A DNA stretch of 64,000 nucleotides from Bacteroidales bacterium (GTDB lineage Bacteria; Bacteroidota; Bacteroidia; Bacteroidales; UBA932): the NCBI GenBank assembly GCA_017423025.1, contig JAFPGC010000032.1, positions 1 through 64,000 on the forward strand. Reading direction: 5' to 3'. Numbering within the stretch: position 1 is the stretch's first letter; every line of letters starts with the position of its first letter. The position numbers and the translations under genes were made by a program. The notes under the pieces were generated by a model. It was given only the letters and a program-made list of their open reading frames with translations, had not been told where the DNA came from and did no database searches. This document shows positions 1 through 9,207 of this stretch, piece by piece.

Positions 1-65
1 AGCCATCCTTGATTCACCTTCGCATACACGCGTCCTGAATAGATTTTTCCATTCTCTTTCAGGCA

Positions 66-650
66 ATGAATACGCAATCCGTGGAAGCCCTCTCCGATTC
101 CCTCATCAAGCTCTCCACCGAGGAAGTGCGCGTGAATGTGATCCACAAGGCTGTGGGTGCCATCAGCGAATCCGACGTCCTGCTGGCCGAAGCCTCCGAC
201 GCCGTGATCATCGGCTTCCAGGTGCGTCCTTCCGCCGAAGCCCGCCGGGCCGCCGAGAAGGAAGGCATCGAAATCCGCCTCTACTCCGTCATCTACGACT
301 GTATCAACGAAGTGAAGGAAGGTATTGAAGGTATGCTGGAGCCCGAGAAGAAGGAAGAGGTTACCGCCACCGCCGAGGTCAAGCAGACCTTCAAGATTTC
401 CAAGGTGGGCACCATCGCGGGATGCCTGGTGAAGGAAGGCAAACTGACCAACAAGGCCCAGGTACGCCTCATCCGGGATGGCATCGTGGTGTACACCGGC
501 GAACTCGCCTCCCTGCAGCGCGGCAAGGACAACGCCAAGGAAGTCCCCGCCGGCATGGAATGCGGTTGCGGCCTGGAGCGCTACAACGACATCCACCCGG
601 GAGACATCATCGAAGCCTTCCAGATTGTGGAAATCAAACGCAGTCTCTAA
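66..650 (+). CDS. infB: C-terminal fragment of translation initiation factor IF-2
   Basis: The 194 residues match the last two domains (C1 and C2) of bacterial IF-2, which bind and position initiator fMet-tRNA on the 30S subunit. Seen: [13 protein letters not shown], then an [21 protein letters not shown] stretch, and a C2 barrel ending in [16 protein letters not shown]. Full-length Bacteroidales IF-2 is over 900 residues, so the N-terminal region, GTPase domain and domain II are missing. Homology starts at the Ser codon near base 78. Upstream bases 1-77 do not encode the expected GDV.GSVEAL continuation in any frame, and an in-frame stop lies at 36-38. The ATG at 66 is simply the first available start. 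This is either a real truncation or rearrangement, or an assembly junction. The family call is secure; whether it is expressed is unknown. Confidence 0.8.
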   Translation: MNTQSVEALSDSLIKLSTEEVRVNVIHKAVGAISESDVLLAEASDAVIIGFQVRPSAEARRAAEKEGIEIRLYSVIYDCINEVKEGIEGMLEPEKKEEVTATAEVKQTFKISKVGTIAGCLVKEGKLTNKAQVRLIRDGIVVYTGELASLQRGKDNAKEVPAGMECGCGLERYNDIHPGDIIEAFQIVEIKRSL

Positions 651-671
651 AGACTGGCCCTTATGAAAGAG

Positions 672-704
672 ACGGAGAAGCCCGATGAGGACTTCTCCGT
701 TTTT
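672..704 (+). terminator. Intrinsic terminator after the infB fragment
   Basis: Perfect 9-bp stem ACGGAGAAG (672-680) / CTTCTCCGT (692-700), an 11-base loop, then a run of T at 700-704. It lies about 20 bases after the IF-2 stop codon and separates it from the fimbrillin locus. Confidence 0.85.
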
Positions 705-853
705 CATTAGAATTCGTTTTTTTTCTTGTCATTTTTCCAGCAAAACCCACAAAATACCCCCTAAAACAACACAATTTTTTCACCGACCTTAGGATATAAA
801 ACGGGTGGAAAGTATCTTGGCGGCGAATAAACAACCCGTTTAATTGCGTCGTC

Positions 854-2020
854 ATGATACACATTTCGAGAATTCACATTTGCGCAGGGCTTCTGGCCGG
901 GTTTCTTCTGGCCGTTTCCTGCACCAGACTCCTTGAACCCGCCGTATCCGCCATTCCGGAAGAGGAGCCGGCCCTGACCGAGGACTGCGGCCGCATCAGG
1001 ATTATCGTCGCGGATCCCCACACCAAAGTTGGAGGCATCGACTACAACCGGGACGAAAAACCGGTGGGCCGATGGGCCTTCTTCATCTTTGAGCATTCTT
1101 CAGGCCATCTTGTCTATAGGGGCGAGGTAACCGGGGAACCAGCGGCCACCAAACGCTTGCTGACGGGCCAATACGATATAGAGGTCATAGCCAATTATCC
1201 CGTAAGCGGACAAGATGCCGTCCATATTTCCTCCATAGGCACCCGCGAGGACTTCGAGGCCCTCAAGGTCTCCCTGGGGCAGAATACCCTGGGCTCTTTT
1301 GTCATGGCCGGCACGACGGAGGACGCCGATGGGAAGCGAATCCCCTTCACGGTGGTCAAAAGCGACGGAGACGATGCGCAGGAAGCCGATATATGCCTCA
1401 ACCGCCTGGTTTCCAAGGTGGTGGTGAGCGGAATCACCCGCAACTTCACAAACCCCTCGCTCGGCTCCAAACCCCTGACCGTGAAGGGAATCTACCTCAC
1501 CAACGTCTATACCCAGGCCCGTTACGCATCGGACTATGCAAATGGAGAACTGGACACTTCCCGCTCCCTATGGTACAACGCCCTGGGCTGGCATAAAGAG
1601 GGATCGGCCTCCGTGTCGGAAACTGTGGATGCGCTTGTGGGCGAGAGAAGTATCAACCGAACCCTTTCACAAGGGGAAACAGCCGACCTGAACGTAAGCC
1701 TCTACTTCTTTCCGAACCCCACCCGTCCTTCCACGGATGTTCCCTCCTCCGAATGGACCGGGACAGCCCGCTGTACGCGCCTTGTGATTTGGGTGCAAGT
1801 GGATGGACGGGATTATTATTACCCTGCCACTCTGCCCAAGGAGGACGCATATGCTCCGATTGGGAGGAACTCCGTCTTTTCCGTTCACTGTACCCTTCTG
1901 GCACTGGGATCCCAGGAGGAGGACGACTGGATTCCAGGTGCGATGGAAGTGAGTTTTAAGCCGGCACTGAAGAATAATGGTGGCTGGGACAATGTGTATT
2001 CCGTATCCGAAGAAAGCTAA
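854..2020 (+). CDS. Fimbrillin-family (FimA/Mfa-like) lipoprotein
   Basis: 388 residues. The N-terminus is a lipoprotein signal ending in a lipobox, LLAVSC, with Cys about residue 23, so the protein should be exported and lipidated. After the signal, GRIRIIVADP and a long beta-rich body with LNRLVSKVVVSG and PLTVKGIYLTNVY segments resemble Bacteroidales fimbrillin subunits (FimA/Mfa/FimB types). In those families the donor-strand assembly makes a surface pilus. A TATCTTGG at 813-820, one base off the TAnnTTTG -7 consensus, lies about 33 bases before the ATG. It is first of three co-directional genes with short gaps (19 and 30 bases). Which subunit role it plays (stalk, tip or anchor) cannot be told from the sequence alone. 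Confidence 0.6.
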   Translation: MIHISRIHICAGLLAGFLLAVSCTRLLEPAVSAIPEEEPALTEDCGRIRIIVADPHTKVGGIDYNRDEKPVGRWAFFIFEHSSGHLVYRGEVTGEPAATKRLLTGQYDIEVIANYPVSGQDAVHISSIGTREDFEALKVSLGQNTLGSFVMAGTTEDADGKRIPFTVVKSDGDDAQEADICLNRLVSKVVVSGITRNFTNPSLGSKPLTVKGIYLTNVYTQARYASDYANGELDTSRSLWYNALGWHKEGSASVSETVDALVGERSINRTLSQGETADLNVSLYFFPNPTRPSTDVPSSEWTGTARCTRLVIWVQVDGRDYYYPATLPKEDAYAPIGRNSVFSVHCTLLALGSQEEDDWIPGAMEVSFKPALKNNGGWDNVYSVSEES

Positions 2021-2039
2021 TTAAATTGGAAATCCCTGT

Positions 2040-5000
2040 ATGAAACGAATAAACTCCCCCTTTCAAAGAATCCTCCCGGCCACGGCCGGCCTGCTGCTGT
2101 TGTGCAGTACAGTTTCCTGCTGGTCAGAACAGGAAGGCAGCACCGCTCCTGAGCGGGAAAAAGCCAACACCCATTTTACAGTGGCCATCAACGATATCCG
2201 GGATGTGGTCGGCACCAAGTCTGTGCTGACGGACGATGACATCGAGACGAAAATCACGTCCCTGACCCTGGCCGTCTACACAAGTGACGGAGTTCTGTTA
2301 GAAAAGAAACACGTCACATCGGGTTTTGATGACATCCGGTATATGCTTGATTTCGGAGAGTCTTTCACGATTTACGCCGTGGCGAACATGGGGGATCTGC
2401 GGAGTTCCTTCCCATCGGCCATAAGTGGAGACGCCTCTCTGGCCGATATTACTTACAGCATACCCAGTTATAACTCCGGCCCTGACTGTATCAGCAGCCG
2501 CGGCATCCCGATGGCCGGAAAACTGGTCTACACGGTAAATGGCAGCGATTCAACCGGAGAAGGCCAAATCCTGCTGAGCCGCCTGCTTTCGAAACTGCAA
2601 GTCCATCTTGCCTGCCACTGGCCCGGGACCTTCCGGACGGTAAGAGTCTATAACCTGAACAAGACTCTGAAACCGTTCGGAGTAAGCGCCGCCTCGTCCG
2701 AGAGCGACATTCTTGGGGAACAGGAGATCCATATTCTCGATACTGAAGCCCGGGAAGGAGATTTCCTATTCTACATTCCCGAGAACCGACAAGGCAGCAT
2801 TCCCGGCATCGCCTCCTCGGATGACAAGAGTCATGATAAAGATGCAGTAATGGGAAAGGACCTGAAAACCTATCTGGAAGCGGTTGTGACTGGCATTTCC
2901 GCCGACGGCGTCAACGGCACCATGACCTATCGCAGTTATCTGGGAAACAATGACAGCAACGATTTCAACATCGAGCGGAACAGCCGGTATGTCTGGAATG
3001 TGGATTACTATCCGGGCCGGATGCAAAGCAATGACTGGAAACACGAGAACGCCCTCTCGTGGAAAGAATTCGAATACAGTTTATCGGCCCCCTCATACCT
3101 GTATCTGGGTGAGAGCAAATACGCTACGTTAACCACTTTTTCCAACAACTACGAAAACGGGACCTTCGTATCCCAAAAGCAGGATGACCAGAGCGGCATT
3201 CCCTCCATCACTTACTCTGTCAGTCCCGGTGACGGGTCCATCCTGGGCAATCCCTCCGTCAGCGGTAACTCTTTTCGTTTTAGAGGAGAGAGCCCCGGAA
3301 CCGGAACGGTTACCGCCACTTGTGTGGACCCGTTCCATCCGGAAGGCGTCATCCTTTCCCAAAATGTCCGCGTATTGGATTATGGGAGGGAGATTTTCCT
3401 GCGTACCCCTTCGGGCGATTACTATAATGGAGATACGCTGCCCATTCCTTTCGGGACAACCTGGGAGGGCATACAGGTCGGTATGAAAAAGACCTTGGCC
3501 AACAACACCACTCAGATTATATGTCCCGTTGTCATCGATTCCGACAACCTGAACTACGGAAATGTCTGCTATCCTTCCTATAGCGAGAGACTGATTGACT
3601 ATGCCGATTATTATGGCGACCAGGGAAAAGCACTGGTCTTTTCACACACCTTTACGGAGACACCGTCCACCTACACATACATCCGGAACCAGTTTAGCAT
3701 TTACCTCTATTATACTGACTATGGGAGCGAACCGCATCAGATTCCTGCTCGAATCAATGTAGAGTTACTGGATGCCGATGCCGAACTGATTACGGTCAGT
3801 TCTGACAAGGACGAGGCCTATTGGGTAGACGGATCTGTTTCTCTGTCGGCCCATTCGACCAGCATTCACAACGGAGTCAGCGGAGTAAAAACGGATATCA
3901 CCGCCAGCAACGATTACCAGTGGACCGTTACGGGATCCGCTCCCGGAATGAATCCCCAGCTTAGCCTTATCGGGGATACCCGTCTCCTCACCGCCTCGCA
4001 GGCCGGAACCGTGACCGTTACCGTGACCAAAAAGGCTGACGGAACGGTCCGTGCGTCCAAGGTCGTCACCTTCAATGACAAGATTACCTACCGCCTGGAC
4101 GTGACGCCAAAAACCAGGAATGTCAAGGCGGGAGACAGTTTCCAGACCGACGAAGTCTTCACCATAAACCAGGCCCGGTATGTCAACGGGACCTACCACT
4201 CTTCGGAACCGTTTACGGGCACGGTTTACTGGTCCGTGAAATCCGGCTCCTCCTCCTATTTGAGAGTGACCGGCAGCCACCATCCCGTTACCGTGACGGC
4301 CAAGACGGAAGGAACGGGCTACCTGCGGGCATACACCTTCAGTTCGGCCATAGAAAGCGGATACGGCGAAAATGAGATTACGGTGAACATCGGCCAGGCC
4401 GATCACTATACCATCGCCCTTACGCCGGCCAGTTTGAGCGTGAAGGAAGGAGAGCACTCCCCGGCCTTGGGGTTCGATGTCCGGAACAATGGAACACCTG
4501 TCTCCGGTTTGAGCGCATCCGACCTCAACTGGCATACGAAGAACAGTTCTGTCGCGACCGTTTCCGGAGGGGTCGTGACCGGCATCACGGCAGGCTCTAC
4601 CCAAGTGTACGCCACCTACGCCGGAGCGGTTTCCAACGAAGTGGATGTTACCGTATCACCTGCCGATGCCATCACCTACAGGTATAAAGTAGTAACCACC
4701 GTCACGCCCCAAAGCATCCGGCTTGGAGGAACGGCGACCGCATCGGCCGTGCGTTATAAAAAGACTTACGTGAACAATGTGGCAACTACGAACTGGGAGG
4801 CCGATGGGGACGTCACCTCCAGCGGGTTTGCAGAACTCGGAAATACCGGCAAGGTAACCCTCTCGGGGAGCACCCTCACCGCCGTTGCCACCGGTACGGC
4901 CACCATCAAGAGCCTGTGCAGCGCAGATGAATATGAGAATGCCACGCTTTCCATCTTTGAAAACACCCTGGAACTCGCTCTTGACAAGGGTAATATTATA

Positions 5001-6719
5001 GTCAACGGGAACGCCCAGGCCACCGTTTTCTTCCGAAGAGACAACGGCGCCTCCATTACAAATCAGGATGTAACCGGCAGTTCGACCATCCGGGCATACA
5101 CCACCGCAAGCGGTTCTACCCCTTCTACCCTGGTATCCATCGGGGCCGATGGAACCGTAACGGGCAAAGAGGAGGGCGAGGGCTGGCTGGAAGCCACCTA
5201 TTCGACTGGTGGGGACAGTTACACCTCCAACCGTGTCAAGGTAACCGTAAAGAACAATCCGCTGCAGTTAAACTGGTCAGAGGCCGGAGCCGCCCAATAT
5301 GTGGCGCAACGGGGACTGCTTGAGGTCCAGGGACTGGACGACAGTTCTGCTACCGTAAGCTTCCTGATTACCTCGGGTGCAGAGAAAGTGAGCCTTACCC
5401 AGAGCGGGAAAAACGTCTATGTGAGTCTGCTGGGACCTGGCAATTATACCATCCAGGCCACCGCTTCGAATGGCCAGGCGGGCAGTTTTGCCGGCTCAGT
5501 ATCGGCACCAGTACTTACACTTGCTGCGACAACCCTCTATGCCAATCCGGACGGGACGGTCGCCCATACGGGATCGGACGGACTGTCAGGAAACACCCTC
5601 GCGGCCAATTACCAGGCCGGGACCGTTACACTGACCACAACCACCGATGCCATCGCCGTAGGAAGCCACCTCTACCAGGAACTGTATGACCAGCTTCTGG
5701 ACATGCAGTACAGCTCCAGCGACTCAAGGGTGCATGCTGGAAGCGACGGCATTTACGCCGCAGACGTATATGAGGCAGGCAACAGCACGACGATTTCCAC
5801 CGTTACTATATCTCCGAAGGCACCTTCTACCGGCGTTTCAAGCGTTGGACTGAACGTCAAAGGCGTAAATCCTTTCAGCGCCTGGAACGGGACCGTCACG
5901 GCCATGCCCGACGAGGATGACTTCGGTCTTGTCAACAAGTACCGCAGGTACACTGCCCACAGTTACGATACCCATGAGTTCGAGAAACCCCGTATCATCG
6001 CGACGGGCGGCCAGTGTGGTATAGAGATCTTCCGTAACGGAAGCATCCTCACCACCGCCGGCATCCGGGCATGCTTCAACTCTTCTTACGATGCCTCTCA
6101 ACTCAAGTGGACGACAAGCTATAAACTGAGCGCATCAGCCCTCAGTGAGCATGTTGCCGGCCTGATAGAACTGAAAGGATACGTCCGCAATATCCGCAGC
6201 AACAAGTACATGTATAAGGATGGAGCAAAGTTCGGTGTCTACGTAAACGGAGCTATCGGTGCCAAGATGTCCGGCATCGGAACTGCTGACGTCACAATCA
6301 GTACGGCCTTCGCCGGAAATGAGGCAGACTACGGGTTTGGATTGATTGGTACGACCAGGCTCATCGGCACCTACTATAGCAACGGAGACACGTTCGGCTA
6401 CATCACTAATACATCAGTTGTGGATATACCTGAAGACGGTTCTCCGATTAACTCCAAGGTGTATACTCTGCACCGCGAAGGAGCGCCCCTCGACAGCGCC
6501 GACAAGATCATGGAGGCCGAAAAACCGAGATTCAAATTCATGAGTGTAGGAACTATCGGCGTATTCAAGGACGACGATCTCGGTGGCTTCTACTACCTGC
6601 AACCTTCCGGTACGCCAACGGTAGAGGATGGTTCCCACGGCTATTTCAAACTCTGGCTGCTTGAGAGTATTGATGATACTCATTTATCCGGGCCGAAACA
6701 AGGCTGGATCCTGGATTAG
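2040..6719 (+). CDS. Very large fimbrillin-like lipoprotein with bacterial Ig-like repeats
   Basis: 1559 residues. A signal peptide with lipobox STVSC (Cys about residue 27) predicts export and lipidation. Residues about 50-340 look fimbrillin-like (ITSLTLAVYTSDG, FTIYAVANMGDL, LLSRLLSKLQVHL), similar to proteins carrying DUF4906. The rest is serial beta-sandwich modules. At least one is a clear BIG2-type Ig fold near residues 788-875 (TPASLSVKEGE, NSSVATVSGGVVTGITAGSTQV), with similar A.GTVTVTVTKKADG and GTATIKSL segments before and after it. The C-terminal 250 residues have no family I recognise. It sits 19 bases after the smaller fimbrillin-like gene. A surface stalk, tip adhesin or adhesin-like role is inferred from architecture; the binding target is unknown. 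Confidence 0.6.
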   Translation: MKRINSPFQRILPATAGLLLLCSTVSCWSEQEGSTAPEREKANTHFTVAINDIRDVVGTKSVLTDDDIETKITSLTLAVYTSDGVLLEKKHVTSGFDDIRYMLDFGESFTIYAVANMGDLRSSFPSAISGDASLADITYSIPSYNSGPDCISSRGIPMAGKLVYTVNGSDSTGEGQILLSRLLSKLQVHLACHWPGTFRTVRVYNLNKTLKPFGVSAASSESDILGEQEIHILDTEAREGDFLFYIPENRQGSIPGIASSDDKSHDKDAVMGKDLKTYLEAVVTGISADGVNGTMTYRSYLGNNDSNDFNIERNSRYVWNVDYYPGRMQSNDWKHENALSWKEFEYSLSAPSYLYLGESKYATLTTFSNNYENGTFVSQKQDDQSGIPSITYSVSPGDGSILGNPSVSGNSFRFRGESPGTGTVTATCVDPFHPEGVILSQNVRVLDYGREIFLRTPSGDYYNGDTLPIPFGTTWEGIQVGMKKTLANNTTQIICPVVIDSDNLNYGNVCYPSYSERLIDYADYYGDQGKALVFSHTFTETPSTYTYIRNQFSIYLYYTDYGSEPHQIPARINVELLDADAELITVSSDKDEAYWVDGSVSLSAHSTSIHNGVSGVKTDITASNDYQWTVTGSAPGMNPQLSLIGDTRLLTASQAGTVTVTVTKKADGTVRASKVVTFNDKITYRLDVTPKTRNVKAGDSFQTDEVFTINQARYVNGTYHSSEPFTGTVYWSVKSGSSSYLRVTGSHHPVTVTAKTEGTGYLRAYTFSSAIESGYGENEITVNIGQADHYTIALTPASLSVKEGEHSPALGFDVRNNGTPVSGLSASDLNWHTKNSSVATVSGGVVTGITAGSTQVYATYAGAVSNEVDVTVSPADAITYRYKVVTTVTPQSIRLGGTATASAVRYKKTYVNNVATTNWEADGDVTSSGFAELGNTGKVTLSGSTLTAVATGTATIKSLCSADEYENATLSIFENTLELALDKGNIIVNGNAQATVFFRRDNGASITNQDVTGSSTIRAYTTASGSTPSTLVSIGADGTVTGKEEGEGWLEATYSTGGDSYTSNRVKVTVKNNPLQLNWSEAGAAQYVAQRGLLEVQGLDDSSATVSFLITSGAEKVSLTQSGKNVYVSLLGPGNYTIQATASNGQAGSFAGSVSAPVLTLAATTLYANPDGTVAHTGSDGLSGNTLAANYQAGTVTLTTTTDAIAVGSHLYQELYDQLLDMQYSSSDSRVHAGSDGIYAADVYEAGNSTTISTVTISPKAPSTGVSSVGLNVKGVNPFSAWNGTVTAMPDEDDFGLVNKYRRYTAHSYDTHEFEKPRIIATGGQCGIEIFRNGSILTTAGIRACFNSSYDASQLKWTTSYKLSASALSEHVAGLIELKGYVRNIRSNKYMYKDGAKFGVYVNGAIGAKMSGIGTADVTISTAFAGNEADYGFGLIGTTRLIGTYYSNGDTFGYITNTSVVDIPEDGSPINSKVYTLHREGAPLDSADKIMEAEKPRFKFMSVGTIGVFKDDDLGGFYYLQPSGTPTVEDGSHGYFKLWLLESIDDTHLSGPKQGWILD

Positions 6720-6749
6720 TCGCAATTATTCAACTTAAAATATCGTATC

Positions 6750-7391
6750 ATGAAAAAAAGTTTACTTATCGTTGCGTCCATGTTGGCATTGGTCGCTTGC
6801 AAAAAGACAGCACCGAAGGAGTTTTCCTTCATCACCAATCCCTTTATCCGTGCTGCTGAAGTCGGCAGCGGTCCCCAGGAGTTTGGATTCGCCACGTCCG
6901 GGACATGGACGATTACTTGGAATCCCGTTGAATGGGTGACCATTGACGAGAGCCAGTTTGCCGGCAAAGCCTGCAAGCATCTTGGAGAATACTACATTAT
7001 CCAGATGACGGTAGAGCCCAACCGCAAGAACGAAGACCGTTCGGTCGAGTTTGTCGTTCACTCCGAAGGAAAAGAACACATTCAAAAGATTACGCAACTG
7101 GCTCCAACTCTTCCCCGGGAACCGCTTGTCTTTTCCATAAAGGAAAGCGGGAAGGACGTCAATGCGATGGAGGGAGGAGAGTATTCCTTCGAAGCGCCGG
7201 AAAAGTACGAAATCACGGTGAAGGCCAGCGACGGATGGATCGTTCTGGGAAACATAGATTATGAAAAGAACCTGGTCAAGTTCTCGGTGGAGGCACTTCC
7301 TGAGGATGTGGAATCCCGCGAAGGAAAGATTGAAACCTTTTTGAGTGACGGAATGTTGCTTGGCAGCCTCTTAATCAAACAGACCCGATAA
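6750..7391 (+). CDS. Small lipoprotein with BACON-like domains
   Basis: 213 residues. The N-terminus MKKSLLIVASMLALVACKK has a clear lipobox (LVAC). The mature part looks like two BACON-type beta-sandwiches. The first runs to about residue 120 and carries the family pattern TSGTWTITWNPVEWVTID, then RSVEFVVHSEGKEHIQKITQLAP. The second covers the remainder (YEITVKASDGWIVLG, ends in LLIKQTR). BACON domains in Bacteroidetes are usually spacers or glycan/mucin-contacting modules on cell-surface proteins. The gene follows the giant Ig-like lipoprotein by 30 bases on the same strand, so it probably belongs to the same surface structure. No catalytic motif is visible. Confidence 0.6.
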   Translation: MKKSLLIVASMLALVACKKTAPKEFSFITNPFIRAAEVGSGPQEFGFATSGTWTITWNPVEWVTIDESQFAGKACKHLGEYYIIQMTVEPNRKNEDRSVEFVVHSEGKEHIQKITQLAPTLPREPLVFSIKESGKDVNAMEGGEYSFEAPEKYEITVKASDGWIVLGNIDYEKNLVKFSVEALPEDVESREGKIETFLSDGMLLGSLLIKQTR

Positions 7392-7402
7392 GAGGCAGGA
7401 GA

Positions 7403-8461
7403 CTAAAGCAGCAGGAAAATGGCCAGGAGGCCTACGCAGAAGCCCTGGGCCGTGAGGCGGCGGCGGGTGACGTGACGGGTAGACAAGGCTACGGGATCAT
7501 CGGCCATATCTTCGGCAAAGGTGCCGGGGAAATGCCGGGCGCTCCACTTGTGCACCACTTCACCGTGATAGAAATAGGTTCCGCCTCCGTTGGACCGGTT
7601 GAGCGTGATAAGTGTCTTGAAATCCGAGAAATACGGAGTGATATCCTGAGGGACGGGATACGCCGCCAATTCTTCGGGAGTGGCCGAAACCAGCAGGAGC
7701 GGCTGGGCGCGGGTCCCCTCTGTGGAACGATACTGCTGCTCCAGGCGGGTCCAGTCCACCTTGGCGGGATCGTAGACAGAAAAGACCACTACACGACCCT
7801 CGGCCGCCAGTTCATCGTGGTAGACGCCCTCGGCATCGGAGAAACTGAGGATGGGGGCGCGGCGGAAATCGGCCTCATCGGCGTTGTCGTCCAGCGAAGC
7901 AAAGAGCTGGGCTCCCCAGTTATAGGCAGTGAAATCTACCACCGGCAGGTGGGAATTGGAATATACGGCAGCCAGCACAATGGCCAGGGAGGCCACAATG
8001 GCAGCCACGCGCTTATGTCCTTTGGGAGCACCGAACTCCTTGAATGGAGTAAAGGCTATGACGGAAAGGACCAGCAGCACCACATTCTTCCAGAAACTCT
8101 GGGCGTGGGTAAGGTGGATGGCCTGGCCGAAGCAGCCGCAGTCCATTTCGGGATTCTTGATCCAGAGCAGGAGGGTCAGGATGGTAAAGAATCCCAGCAG
8201 CGTATAGCAGACGATGGCCGATGTCCGGCGCAGCACGCCGGTAATGAGGCCGATGCCCACGAAGCATTCCAGGCAGGCAACCCCTATTCCCACGCCCTTG
8301 GCGGCGGGGAGAAGGAAGGTCATCCCCAGGAACTTGAAATACTCGGTGACAATGAGCATGGTGCCCACCGGATCCACCAGTTTAAGAAGACCCGAGATAA
8401 GGAAGACTATTCCCAGAATACCGGCCGTATGGCGGCGAAATCTCTGATAGGAAGGCTTCAT
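7403..8461 (-). CDS. DoxX/MauE-family membrane protein with C-terminal extracytoplasmic domain
   Basis: 352 residues. The N-terminal half has about four transmembrane helices in the DoxX/MauE arrangement (GIVFLISGLLKLVDP, ECFVGIGLITGVL) plus a CGCFG motif typical of the MauE-like group, which is linked to redox or thiol chemistry in the envelope. A further helix near residue 155 precedes a soluble domain of about 170 residues (YNWGAQLFASLDD, FSVYDPAKVDW), and the protein ends with a hydrophobic segment. This DoxX-plus-extra-domain form is common in Bacteroidales. The start codon overlaps the stop of tmk by 4 bases, so the two are translated from one message. Function is unproven. Confidence 0.65.
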   Translation of the reverse strand: MKPSYQRFRRHTAGILGIVFLISGLLKLVDPVGTMLIVTEYFKFLGMTFLLPAAKGVGIGVACLECFVGIGLITGVLRRTSAIVCYTLLGFFTILTLLLWIKNPEMDCGCFGQAIHLTHAQSFWKNVVLLVLSVIAFTPFKEFGAPKGHKRVAAIVASLAIVLAAVYSNSHLPVVDFTAYNWGAQLFASLDDNADEADFRRAPILSFSDAEGVYHDELAAEGRVVVFSVYDPAKVDWTRLEQQYRSTEGTRAQPLLLVSATPEELAAYPVPQDITPYFSDFKTLITLNRSNGGGTYFYHGEVVHKWSARHFPGTFAEDMADDPVALSTRHVTRRRLTAQGFCVGLLAIFLLL

Positions 8462-9138
8462 GCTAAATACGGATCTACGGCGGCTCTAACCATATCAAAT
8501 ATGGTATCCGGAGGGAGCATCTCTCCCCCGGGACCGGAACAGTCTATGCGGCGGAACTTGGGATCGCGGGCCGTTTCGGCTACATACATGTCCCGCACAG
8601 CATTCTGGAAGGCGATGGACGCCTCGTGGATATCCTGGGCCCCGGAAAGGTAGTTGCGGTCCTGCCCCTCCCTCTGGCGGTTCAGGCTCTGCTCCACAAA
8701 GCCGATGGGCACATCCAGGAACAGGTTCAGGTCCGGTTCCGGAAGCTCGAAATCTCCATACTCGGTATTGAAAATCCAGTCGCGGAGTTTCCGGCGCTCC
8801 TGCAGGTCCTGCAGTTTGGCGCACTGGTACGCTATGTTGGAATAGACATAACGGTCCAGCAGGACGGTCTTCCCTTCCTCGAGGGCCTTGCGCATGACGG
8901 GCGCTGCCCCATGGCGGTCTTCGGCAAAAAGAAGTGCCACCAGCTGAGGATGCACAGCCTCATTGGAACCAAAATCCCCGCGCAGGAAACGGGAGATCAA
9001 ATCTCCGTAAACCGGCGCTTCGTAACGCGGAAAATGAATGTATTCCAGGGAGCCGCAACGCTCTGTCAAATATTCCCTGAGCCGTTTGACCTGGGTGGAT
9101 TTCCCCGCCCCGTCAAGCCCTTCCAAAACGATTAGCAT
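8458..9138 (-). CDS. tmk: Thymidylate kinase
   Basis: 226 residues, normal for the family. It phosphorylates dTMP to dTDP with ATP in the cytoplasm, an essential step in dTTP supply. The P-loop GLDGAGKST is at residues 7-15, the DRY motif (LLDRYVYSNIAYQ) follows near residue 90, and the LID region has an NRQREGQDRNYL stretch. The start is the ATG at 9136-9138, preceded at 18 bases by a TATCTTTG -7 box. It overlaps the DoxX-like gene downstream by 4 bases. Family assignment is firm. Confidence 0.93.
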   Translation of the reverse strand: MLIVLEGLDGAGKSTQVKRLREYLTERCGSLEYIHFPRYEAPVYGDLISRFLRGDFGSNEAVHPQLVALLFAEDRHGAAPVMRKALEEGKTVLLDRYVYSNIAYQCAKLQDLQERRKLRDWIFNTEYGDFELPEPDLNLFLDVPIGFVEQSLNRQREGQDRNYLSGAQDIHEASIAFQNAVRDMYVAETARDPKFRRIDCSGPGGEMLPPDTIFDMVRAAVDPYLA

Positions 9139-9155
9139 AGATAATTGTAATTGTA

Positions 9156-9163
9156 CAAAGATA
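9156..9163 (-). promoter_or_regulatory. -7 box of the tmk promoter
   Basis: TATCTTTG on the minus strand, an exact match to the Bacteroidetes TAnnTTTG -7 element, 18 bases upstream of the tmk ATG. It lies 14 bases from the opposing -7 box of the msrA fusion gene, so the two divergent promoters overlap. No clear -33 TTTG is seen. Confidence 0.6.
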
Positions 9164-9176
9164 CTAAAAATTGTTG

Positions 9177-9184
9177 TATCTTTG
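9177..9184 (+). promoter_or_regulatory. -7 box of the msrA-fRMsr promoter
   Basis: TATCTTTG, exact TAnnTTTG match, 23 bases before the ATG at 9208. A TTG at 9151-9153 is a possible -33 with slightly long spacing (23). This argues against using that TTG as a start codon. Confidence 0.6.
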
Positions 9185-9207
9185 AACGATATTTTAACGG
9201 ACTACAA

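Noticed and set aside
9151..9207. Longer N-terminus of the MsrA fusion from a TTG start
   Set aside because: The region contains the -33/-7 promoter elements and the extra residues (MYKDTKNCCIFERYF...) are not part of MsrA.
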